A DNA stretch of 64,000 nt from Caballeronia sp. Lep1P3 (GTDB lineage Bacteria > Pseudomonadota > Gammaproteobacteria > Burkholderiales > Burkholderiaceae), in assembly GCF_022879595.1 (NCBI RefSeq), contig NZ_CP084265.1:2046001-2110000 (forward strand), written 5' to 3'. The first letter of the stretch is position 1; each line of letters opens with the position of its first letter. The notes below the pieces were generated by a model that ran no database searches, was not told the DNA's origin, and saw only the letters and a program-made list of their open reading frames with translations. Position numbers and translations under genes: made by a program. Shown here in pieces: positions 37,885-44,996 of this stretch.

Positions 37885-38439
37885 ATGAAGCGCCCGCTCA
37901 CGCCCGGTGAAATCGCGATGGCGCGCCTCGTTTTCGCCGATTCCATCGACTATTCGGCGGTGCGCGTCCACGCCCGCGCCTATCTGCCGTTCGGCCTGCA
38001 GCCGGCGCGCACCGCGATGGCGCCGAACGGCAGCCTCTATTTTCCGCGCGCGTGCCATCGCGATGATTTTTCGGCGTGCGGCATCGCCGATCGCATGTGG
38101 TTCATCCACGAGATGACGCACGTCTGGCAATTTCAGCTCGGCTACTGGGTGCGCGTGCGCGGGGCAATCCGCATCGGCCTGTCCTACGGTTACGCGCTCG
38201 CGGCAGGCAAGCGGCTGTCCGACTACAACATGGAAGCGCAGGGCAACCTGCTCGCCGATTACTTCGCGCTCAAGTTCTGCGGCGCGCAGGGCCAGCTTTA
38301 CGAACACCGCTATCGGCACGCGCCCGATGCGCTCGCGCTCTACGAAACCGTGCTCGCCGGTTTCATCGCGGCGCCGTCCGCGCGCCGTCATCTGCCGGGA
38401 CGCCGCGCCGCGCGACCTTTTCCAGATGGTTCGCGATGA
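37885..38439 (+). CDS. Putative zinc metallopeptidase-like protein (HExxH)
   Basis: A 184-residue soluble protein with MWFIHEMTHVWQFQLGYWVR, where HEMTH (about residues 75-79) is a zinc-protease type motif, and a later conserved YNMEAQGNLLADYFALKFCG containing a possible third ligand Glu. It resembles proteins sometimes labelled vgr-related or DUF-type in Burkholderia. No signal peptide is seen. Its 3' end overlaps the convergent MocR gene by 77 bp, so the last residues are uncertain. The htpG promoter lies just upstream in the opposite direction. Confidence 0.68.
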   Translation: MKRPLTPGEIAMARLVFADSIDYSAVRVHARAYLPFGLQPARTAMAPNGSLYFPRACHRDDFSACGIADRMWFIHEMTHVWQFQLGYWVRVRGAIRIGLSYGYALAAGKRLSDYNMEAQGNLLADYFALKFCGAQGQLYEHRYRHAPDALALYETVLAGFIAAPSARRHLPGRRAARPFPDGSR

Positions 38440-39844
38440 GCGCGGGCAGCGCCGGATCGCCGCAATTGGCGACGTTGAAGCGCATCCACGTCGTCGGCGA
38501 CTGCTGCGGTGAAAAGAGGCTGCCGGGCGTGAGCAGAAACCCCGCTTCGTGACCCGCCGCCGCGAGCCCGTCCGAGTCCACGCCCGCGTCGGCCCAGAGG
38601 AACATGCCCGCGTCGGGCGTCGTGAAAAGCCGCAGGCCGGTTCGCTCCAGCATGCGCGCGGTCTTGTCGCGCACGGTGTCGAGCCGCGCGCGCAGGCGCT
38701 CCACGTGGCGCCGGTAGTGGCCCTCGGTCAGCACCTTGTAGACGACGCGTTCGTTCAGCTCCGGGCTCGTCATGCCGACGAGCATTTTCTGGTCAGCGAG
38801 CGCCTTCGCCACCTCCGCCGACGCCGCGACGTAACCCACGCGCAGATTGGCCGCGAGCGTCTTCGAAAAGCTGCCGAGGAAGATCACGCGCTTCAACTGA
38901 TCGAGCGATGCGAGGCGCGTGGCGGCGAAATTCGTCGGGCAAAGATCGCCGTAGACATCGTCCTCGACGACGATGAAGTCATATTCCTGCGCGAGTTGCA
39001 GAATGCGAAACGCCTGCGCCGCCGTGAGCGACGTGCCGGTCGGGTTGTGCAGCACCGAATTGATGATGAGCATCTTCGGGCGCCACGTCGCGACGAGCGT
39101 TTCGAGCGCGTCCAGATCGGGGCCGTCGGGCGTGTACGGCATGCCGACGAGCCGCGCGCCCTGCGACGCGAAGCGGCCGAACATCTGGAACCACGCCGGA
39201 TCGCCGACGATCACCGCATCGCCCGTTTTGACGTAGATTCGCGCGATGAGATCGATGGCCTGCGTGATGCCCGACGTAAGCACGATCTGCTGCTCCGACG
39301 CGCCGATTTCCAGTTCCGCGAGGCGCGTCTGCAATTGCTGGCGCAGCGGCAGAAAGCCCTGCGGCGTGCCGAAGCCGAGCATCTGCGCGCCGGAGAGCCG
39401 GCTCATCGAGCGCAGCGCGTTGGTGATGAGTTCGCCGTCGAGCCAGCGCGCGGGCAAATAGCCGAGGCCCGGCCCCTTTTCGGGGCTCGCCGTGTGCAGC
39501 ATGTTGCGCAACAGCCAGACGACGTCGATGGTGTTCTGCACCGGCTCCCGCTGCGACGCGGCGTTCGCGCCCGGCGCTGCGGGCGTGACGCGATCACGCA
39601 CATAGAAGCCGGAGCCGCGCCGCGAGTCCAGATAACCGTGCGCGACGAGGCGCTCATACGCCTCGACGACCGTGAACCGCGACACGCCCTTGTCGATGGC
39701 GAGCTTGCGGATCGACGGCATGCGCATGCCGGGCCGGAACACGCGCTCGTCGATGCGGCGCCGGCCCCACTGGACGAGCTGATCGACGAGCGTGAGCTGC
39801 TCGGCATCGTGCGGGGCGGGGATTTGATCGAGGGGGACGGACAT
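38363..39844 (-). CDS. MocR-family PLP-dependent transcriptional regulator
   Basis: GntR-type DNA-binding domain fused to a class I aminotransferase domain that senses PLP or an amino compound. The 493 residues have a winged helix at about 15-85 (GMRMPSIRKLAIDKGVSRFT, VVEAYERLVAHGYLDSRRGS), then an aminotransferase fold with NSVLHNPTGTSL, VVEDDVYGDLCP and the lysine-bearing FLGSFSKTLAANLRVGY. It is divergent from the VOC/EamA/aminotransferase/RidA/PhzF run and very likely regulates it, as MocR genes normally lie next to their targets. Twin TGTACCG boxes lie in the intervening gap. Confidence 0.9.
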   Translation of the reverse strand: MSVPLDQIPAPHDAEQLTLVDQLVQWGRRRIDERVFRPGMRMPSIRKLAIDKGVSRFTVVEAYERLVAHGYLDSRRGSGFYVRDRVTPAAPGANAASQREPVQNTIDVVWLLRNMLHTASPEKGPGLGYLPARWLDGELITNALRSMSRLSGAQMLGFGTPQGFLPLRQQLQTRLAELEIGASEQQIVLTSGITQAIDLIARIYVKTGDAVIVGDPAWFQMFGRFASQGARLVGMPYTPDGPDLDALETLVATWRPKMLIINSVLHNPTGTSLTAAQAFRILQLAQEYDFIVVEDDVYGDLCPTNFAATRLASLDQLKRVIFLGSFSKTLAANLRVGYVAASAEVAKALADQKMLVGMTSPELNERVVYKVLTEGHYRRHVERLRARLDTVRDKTARMLERTGLRLFTTPDAGMFLWADAGVDSDGLAAAGHEAGFLLTPGSLFSPQQSPTTWMRFNVANCGDPALPALIANHLEKVARRGVPADDGARTAPR

Positions 39845-39875
39845 GCGGACCTCTTCTCGCGAACGTGTCGGTGAA

Positions 39876-39962
39876 CTGTACCGAATGGGATCAGGCCGAT
39901 TGTACCGTTACTGTTCTGGTGATAACCGCTACATTTTCCTTTCCGGCGACCGGTACGGAATG
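39876..39962. promoter_or_regulatory. Candidate MocR operator: direct TGTACCG repeats plus inverted copy
   Basis: TGTACCG occurs at 39877-39883 and again at 39901-39907, 24 bp apart, i.e. close to two helical turns. An inverted relative, CGGTACGGAAT, lies at 39951-39961. Direct repeats with such spacing are typical for MocR dimers. The boxes lie in the 187-bp gap between the regulator and the VOC gene. Confidence 0.55.
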
Positions 39963-40031
39963 CCCGGCAACCGTGAATCGGCGGTTATGCTGTCGGCCTC
40001 TTTTTCACGCCCTCGCGCCTCACGCCAAGCC

Positions 40032-40886
40032 ATGACCGCCTATCCGCTGAAACTCGATCATCTCGTCATTGCCGCGCGCACGCTCGAAGAAGGCGCGCAG
40101 TTCATCGCCGCCAAGTTCGGCGTGGAGGCCGCGCCGGGCGGCGCGCATCCGTCGATGCGAACGCACAACCGGCTGCTGAATCTGTGGGGCGGCGCGTATC
40201 TGGAAGCGATTGCCGTCGATCCGGCCGCCGCGCAGCGCGACACGGCACACGACGCGCCGCGCGCCCGCCTCTTCGCCCTCGACGATCCCGCGATGCACGC
40301 CCGGCTCGCCGAAGGTCCGCAACTCGTGCACTGGGTCGCGCGCGTGGATCGTCCGAAGTCACTGGCGCGCTGGCGCGAGCAGTATCCGCAGGGCATCGCG
40401 CCCGTGGTGGCGATGTCGCGCGGCGGCAATACATGGAGCCTGACCGTCCCCGACGACGGCGCGTTTCCCGCGTGGCAAGGCGCGGGCGGCGGCGTGCTGC
40501 CCTCGCTGATCCAATGGGACAGCCCGCGGCATCCGAGCGACGCGCTTCCCGAAACCGGCATCGCGCTGCGCTCGCTCGCGGGTTATCACCCGAACGCGGA
40601 AGCGGTCGCGGAGCAGCTCGCGTGGCTGGGCGCGGCACATCTGATGCGCGTCGAAGCGACGGCCGGCGCGCCCGCGCTGGTCGCCGAGTTCGAACTGCCG
40701 GACGGCTCCATCGTGACGCTCGGCGAATCGGCGGAATTCGCGCAATCGGCGGACGAGGCGCGGCGCGCGGGCGATGAAGCGCAGCGGGCGGCGAGCAAAC
40801 GCCGTCGCACGAAAAGCAGGAAAACAGACGGCAATGCGGACGAAGCGCAGCCGGAATTGCCGCTTTCCCCCGATACGACCGACTGA
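40032..40886 (+). CDS. Glyoxalase-like (VOC) domain protein
   Basis: A 284-residue protein with an N-terminal glyoxalase-like domain: LKLDHLVIAARTLEEGAQFI, HPSMRTHNRLLNLWGGAYLE, then GNTWSLTVPDDGAFP and LIQWDSPRHPSDALP. The tail (from about 245) is Ala/Arg/Lys-rich and looks disordered. The family (Glyoxalase_3-like) is of unknown activity. It is the first gene of a five-gene forward run divergent from the MocR gene; the next gene starts 34 bp on. The start at 40032 was chosen because upstream frame codes through the operator region. Confidence 0.8.
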   Translation: MTAYPLKLDHLVIAARTLEEGAQFIAAKFGVEAAPGGAHPSMRTHNRLLNLWGGAYLEAIAVDPAAAQRDTAHDAPRARLFALDDPAMHARLAEGPQLVHWVARVDRPKSLARWREQYPQGIAPVVAMSRGGNTWSLTVPDDGAFPAWQGAGGGVLPSLIQWDSPRHPSDALPETGIALRSLAGYHPNAEAVAEQLAWLGAAHLMRVEATAGAPALVAEFELPDGSIVTLGESAEFAQSADEARRAGDEAQRAASKRRRTKSRKTDGNADEAQPELPLSPDTTD

Positions 40887-40920
40887 CGCACAACAGAACA
40901 GAACAGAAAGGAGACGCCCG

Positions 40921-41883
40921 ATGAGAACCCGCGAAACCGAAGGCATGCTGCTCGGCCTGATCGGTGTCGTCATCTTCAGCCTCACGCTGCCGATGACGCG
41001 CATCGTCGTGCAGGAAGTGCATCCGCTTCTGAACGGCCTCGGACGCGCGCTCGTCGCGGCGATTCCGGCCGCGCTGCTGCTCGCGTGGCGGCGCGAGAAA
41101 CGGCCGACCTGGGCGCAGGTCAAGAGCCTCGCGGTGGTCGCGCTGGGCGTCATCATTGCGTTTCCGGTGTTCTCGGCGTGGGCCATGAAAACCGTGCCGG
41201 CGTCGCACGGCGCGGTCGTCAACGGCTTGCAGCCGCTGTGCGTCGCGATTTATGCCGCGTGGCTGTCGCACGAACGGCCGTCGAAGGCGTTCTGGGCGAG
41301 CGCGGTGGCGGGCAGCGCCATTGTGGTCGTGTTCGCGTTGCAGGCGGGCGGCGGCGGCCTGCAGGCGGGCGATCTGCTGATGCTCGTCGCGGTCGGCATC
41401 GGCGCGCTCGGCTATGCGGAAGGCGCGCGGCTCGCGCGTCAGATGGGCGGCTGGCAGGTCATCTGCTGGGCGCTCGTGCTGTCCGCGCCCTTCCTGCTCC
41501 TGCCGGTCGGCTGGCTCGCGTGGGCGCATCATGCGGCGCATCCGGAACCGATCGCGCTTCGCACCTGGCTCGCGTTCGGCTACGTCACGCTCTTTTCGCA
41601 GTTCATCGGTTTCTTCGCGTGGTACGCGGGCCTCGCGATGGGCGGCATCGCGCGTGTCGGGCAAGTGCAACTGCTGCAAATCTTCTTCACGATGGCCTTC
41701 TCCGCGCTGTTCTTCGGCGAGCATGTGAGCACATTGACGTGGCTGTATGCGGCCGCGGTCATCGTCACCGTCGTGCTGGGCCGCAAGGCGTCGGTGCGCT
41801 CAGCCCCGCTCCCGGCGGGCGATGCGCGCCCGACCAAGCCGGCGGCGCACCCGGTCGCCGCGTCAACCGGCCACGCAAAATGA
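40921..41883 (+). CDS. EamA-family (DMT) transporter
   Basis: Inner-membrane drug/metabolite transporter of 320 residues with ten predicted helices in two EamA repeats, starting GMLLGLIGVVIFSLTLPMTR and later QFIGFFAWYAGLAMGGIARV and LLQIFFTMAFSALFFGEHVS. Such proteins mostly export amino acids or related metabolites. AAAGGAG precedes the ATG. Its position between a VOC gene and an aminotransferase gene suggests export (or uptake) of the pathway substrate or product. Confidence 0.88.
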   Translation: MRTRETEGMLLGLIGVVIFSLTLPMTRIVVQEVHPLLNGLGRALVAAIPAALLLAWRREKRPTWAQVKSLAVVALGVIIAFPVFSAWAMKTVPASHGAVVNGLQPLCVAIYAAWLSHERPSKAFWASAVAGSAIVVVFALQAGGGGLQAGDLLMLVAVGIGALGYAEGARLARQMGGWQVICWALVLSAPFLLLPVGWLAWAHHAAHPEPIALRTWLAFGYVTLFSQFIGFFAWYAGLAMGGIARVGQVQLLQIFFTMAFSALFFGEHVSTLTWLYAAAVIVTVVLGRKASVRSAPLPAGDARPTKPAAHPVAASTGHAK

Positions 41884-41968
41884 CGCGCCCGCGCGATAAT
41901 CGCAGTCTGCGCGCGGCATCGTCCGCGCGGAAATTCAAAATCACACTTCGAGACAACCGAGGCATTTC

Positions 41969-43165
41969 ATGAATCAAGCCGATCTCCGCGCCACGCCGTG
42001 GCAACTCTCCGAACGCGCCCGCAAGCTCACCAGCTCGGCGATTCGCGAAATCCTCAAGGTGACGGAACGGCCCGAAGTCATTTCCTTCGCGGGCGGCCTG
42101 CCCTCGCCGGCCACGTTTCCGGTCGAACAAATGCGCGAGGCGTCCGAACGCATCCTGCGCGACCAGCCCGCCGCCGCGCTCCAGTACAGCGCGACCGAAG
42201 GCTACATGCCGCTGCGCGAATGGGTCGCGGCGCGCTATTCGGCAAACGGCGTGACCATCCGCCCGACGCAGGTGCTCATCACGACAGGCTCGCAGCAGGC
42301 GCTCGACCTGCTCGGCAAGGTGCTCGTCGATCCAGGCAGCCGCGTGCTCGTCGAAACGCCGACGTATCTCGGCGCGCTGCAGTCGTTCTCGCTCTTCGAG
42401 CCGAACTACGTGCAGGTGCCGACGGACGCATCCGGCCTCATTCCCGAACGCCTCGATGACGCGCTCGTCGCGAACGCGCGCCTCTTGTACGCGCAGCCGA
42501 ATTTCCAGAACCCGACTGGCCGCCGCCTGCCGCTCGAACGCCGCCGCGCGCTCGCGGCGTTCGCGCAGAAAGCCGCGTTTCCCGTGATCGAGGACGATCC
42601 CTACGGCGCGCTCGACTACGCCGGCGCGCCGCTGCCGACGCTGCTCTCGATGGCGCCGGACCACATCGTGCATCTCGGCTCGTTCTCGAAGGTGCTCGCG
42701 CCGGGCCTGCGCGTGGGCTACATCATCGCGCCCGAGGAGTTGCACTTCAAACTCGTGCAGTCGAAGCAGGCCACCGATCTGCACACGCCGAGCCTCACGC
42801 AGCGCATCGTGTACGAAGTCGTGAAGAACGGCTTTCTCGACACCCACGTTCCGACGATCCGCGCGCTCTATCGCGATCAATGCGCCGCGATGCTCGCCGC
42901 GCTCGAACGCCACATGCCGGCGGGCGTCGAATGGAACCGGCCCGAAGGCGGCATGTTCGTGTGGGTGAAGCTGCCGGATCACATCGATTCGATGAAGCTG
43001 CTCGAGCAATCCATCGCGCAGAACGTGGCGTTCGTGCCGGGCGGCCCGTTCTTCGCGAATACGGCCGAGCACAACACCATGCGCCTCTCGTTCGTCACGG
43101 TGCCGCCGGCGACGATCGACGAAGGCGTGGCGAAGCTCGGCGCGCTCATTCGCGCGAGCGTCTGA
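41969..43165 (+). CDS. PLP-dependent aminotransferase (AAT-I fold, 2-aminoadipate type)
   Basis: A 398-residue class I/II aminotransferase close to LysN/KYAT-like enzymes. Key motifs: VISFAGGLPSPATFPVEQMR, LQYSATEGYMPLREWVAARY, ITTGSQQALDLLGKVLVDPG, YAQPNFQNPTGRRLPLERR, IEDDPYGALDYAG and the PLP-lysine loop HLGSFSKVLAPGLRVGYI, with a C-terminal VPGGPFFA substrate loop. It lies 86 bp after the EamA gene and 31 bp before the RidA gene. The amino donor is not known. It shares its fold with the regulator of the cluster, which may sense the same compound. Confidence 0.9.
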   Translation: MNQADLRATPWQLSERARKLTSSAIREILKVTERPEVISFAGGLPSPATFPVEQMREASERILRDQPAAALQYSATEGYMPLREWVAARYSANGVTIRPTQVLITTGSQQALDLLGKVLVDPGSRVLVETPTYLGALQSFSLFEPNYVQVPTDASGLIPERLDDALVANARLLYAQPNFQNPTGRRLPLERRRALAAFAQKAAFPVIEDDPYGALDYAGAPLPTLLSMAPDHIVHLGSFSKVLAPGLRVGYIIAPEELHFKLVQSKQATDLHTPSLTQRIVYEVVKNGFLDTHVPTIRALYRDQCAAMLAALERHMPAGVEWNRPEGGMFVWVKLPDHIDSMKLLEQSIAQNVAFVPGGPFFANTAEHNTMRLSFVTVPPATIDEGVAKLGALIRASV

Positions 43166-43195
43166 ATCTTCTCACCGCTTTTCAAGGAGTAGTCG

Positions 43196-43657
43196 ATGGC
43201 ATCGAACGTGTACGACAAGCTGAAGGAACTCGGCATCGAACTGCCCGTCGCGGGCGCGCCGGCCGCCGCTTACGTGATGAGCGCGCAAAGCGGCAATACG
43301 GTGTATCTGTCCGGCCACATCGCCAAGAAGGACGGCAAGCCCTACGCGGGCAAGCTCGGCGACAGCCTCGCGACGGAAGATGGCAAGGCCGCCGCGCGCA
43401 GCGTCGCGATCGATCTCATGGCGACCCTGCACGCACACACGGGCGACCTCAACCGCGTGAAGCGCATCGTCAAGCTGATGAGCCTCGTGAACTCGACGCC
43501 CGATTTCACCGAGCAGCACATCGTGACCAACGGCGCGTCCGAATTGATCGCGGAAGTGTTCGGCGATGCCGGCAAGCACGCGCGCTCGGCGTTCGGCGTC
43601 GCGCAGATTCCGCTCGGCGCGTGCGTCGAGATCGAGCTGATCGCCGAAGTCGGCTAA
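43196..43657 (+). CDS. RidA-family enamine/imine deaminase
   Basis: A 153-residue RidA-family protein, YjgF-like subgroup of the longer type, that hydrolyses reactive enamines formed by PLP enzymes. Features: ELPVAGAPAAAYVMSAQSGN, VYLSGHIAKKDGKPYAGKLG, VKRIVKLMSLVNSTPDFTEQ and the Arg-containing end HARSAFGVAQIPLGACVEIE. The catalytic-type Arg appears kept. AAGGAG precedes the ATG. Being next to an aminotransferase it probably clears that enzyme's imine by-products. Confidence 0.88.
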   Translation: MASNVYDKLKELGIELPVAGAPAAAYVMSAQSGNTVYLSGHIAKKDGKPYAGKLGDSLATEDGKAAARSVAIDLMATLHAHTGDLNRVKRIVKLMSLVNSTPDFTEQHIVTNGASELIAEVFGDAGKHARSAFGVAQIPLGACVEIELIAEVG

Positions 43658-43680
43658 GCCGCGGCGTCGGCGCGTTATGC

Positions 43681-43713
43681 GAGCCCGGCCGCGCGAGCGC
43701 GCCGGGTTTTTTG
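43681..43713 (+). terminator. Rho-independent terminator between the RidA and PhzF genes
   Basis: CCCGGC and GCCGGG arms with a GC-rich loop, followed by TTTTTTGTTTTT on the forward strand, 23 bp after the RidA stop and 20 bp before the PhzF ATG. It suggests that phzF is only partly co-transcribed with the upstream genes. Confidence 0.75.
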
Positions 43714-43732
43714 TTTTTCAGCGAGCAAGCTC

Positions 43733-44623
43733 ATGACCACGCAAACCGTCCGCTTCAAACAGGTCGACGTCTTCACGGATGTCGCGTTCAAGGGCAATCC
43801 GCTCGCCGTGATTTTCGACGCCGACGCGCTCACGACTGAGCGCATGCAGGCCATCGCGCGCTGGACCAATCTCTCGGAGACGGCCTTCATCCTGCGCCCG
43901 ACCGATCCGCGCGCCGACTATCGCGTGCGCATCTTCACGACGGCCACCGAGCTGCCGTTCGCGGGCCACCCGACGCTCGGCACGGCACACGCGCTCATCG
44001 AAAGCGGCTACGCGCCGAAGAAGGCGGCAACGCTCGTGCAGGAATGCGGCGTCGGGCTCGTCACGCTCGAAGCGCGCGCGAACGGACATTGGGCGTTCGA
44101 TGCGCCGCCCGCGCGCATCGTCGCGCTCGACGACGCACAGCGCGAACGGCTCGCCGCCGCGCTCGCGCCCGCCCAGATCGACTTCAGCGCGCCGCCGTGC
44201 GCGGTGAACAACGGCGCGCCGTGGCTGATCGCGCGCCTGCGCGATGCGGCACAATGTCTCGCGATGACGCTCTCGCCCGAAGCGCGGCATGCGCTCGCCG
44301 CGCTCGTCGCGGAAGTCGGCACGCACGGACTCGTCGTCTACGGTCCGCACGATGGCGGCGCGCCCGCGACCTTCGAGTTGCGTGCGCTCCTGCTCGGCGC
44401 GGAGAACGTCGAAGATCCGGTGACGGGCAGCGCGAACGCCGCACTCGCGATGCTTCTCACCGAGCAAGGCAAGCGCCCCGGCGACGCGTACACCGTGCGG
44501 CAGGGCACCGCGCTCGGCCGCGACGGCCGCGTGAGCGTCGCCTACGACGATGGCGCGAACGGTCCGACCGTGTGGATCGCAGGCGCGAGCGTTACGATCG
44601 TCGACGGAACATTCCGCTTTTGA
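43733..44623 (+). CDS. PhzF-family isomerase-like protein
   Basis: A 296-residue protein of the PhzF/diaminopimelate-epimerase fold. It starts with VRFKQVDVFTDVAFKGNPLA, and the catalytic Glu is in NLSETAFIL (about residue 49). Later come TTATELPFAGHPTLGTAHAL and GAENVEDPVTGSANAALAM, which are family signatures. Most members are of unknown substrate and catalyse proton shifts on cyclic acids. It follows a terminator, so it may be partly independent of the MocR-controlled run. Confidence 0.88.
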   Translation: MTTQTVRFKQVDVFTDVAFKGNPLAVIFDADALTTERMQAIARWTNLSETAFILRPTDPRADYRVRIFTTATELPFAGHPTLGTAHALIESGYAPKKAATLVQECGVGLVTLEARANGHWAFDAPPARIVALDDAQRERLAAALAPAQIDFSAPPCAVNNGAPWLIARLRDAAQCLAMTLSPEARHALAALVAEVGTHGLVVYGPHDGGAPATFELRALLLGAENVEDPVTGSANAALAMLLTEQGKRPGDAYTVRQGTALGRDGRVSVAYDDGANGPTVWIAGASVTIVDGTFRF

Positions 44624-44984
44624 AACAATGATCTGCGTGCCTAGCCGTAAACCCGACGCGGGCACGTTTTCGCTTTCTCAACCCGCACGGCTTCAAGTAC
44701 TATCTGAGCAATCCAAGGCGCGGCGCGTGTTGCGAGCGCACCGCGCTCCGTGTTTAGCGCTTCGATGAAACATCGTGGCTGCGCGAGCCTCGCGCCACGA
44801 ACAGTGACCATCCACGCACGCGCATGCTTTTCAGCCTGCCTGAAGCTCGTCTTCACGCTCTTCCCGCGACAACGCGCGGTTTATTGGACGGCACTCGCCG
44901 GACGTCTCGACACATGTCTCGCCATTTCCACCTCGCGCGCCTCGGCGGGCGCGCGCTACGCGGTTCCGCCGCACCGAACGCTTC
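44624..44984. other. 361-bp interval upstream of the GGDEF-EAL gene
   Basis: No gene is supported; open frames here lack ribosome sites and family similarity. It should hold the promoter of the GGDEF-EAL gene. Its 3' end runs into the palindrome that covers the next start codon. Confidence 0.45.
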
Positions 44985-44996
44985 ATGAAGCGTTCG
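44975..44996. repeat. Perfect 22-bp palindrome spanning the GGDEF-EAL start codon
   Basis: Arms CGAACGCTT and AAGCGTTCG flank a central CATG. The A and G of the start codon ATG (44985-44987) fall in or beside the loop. It could fold in the mRNA as a 9-bp hairpin or serve as a DNA site. No ribosome site lies close before the ATG. Confidence 0.65.
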
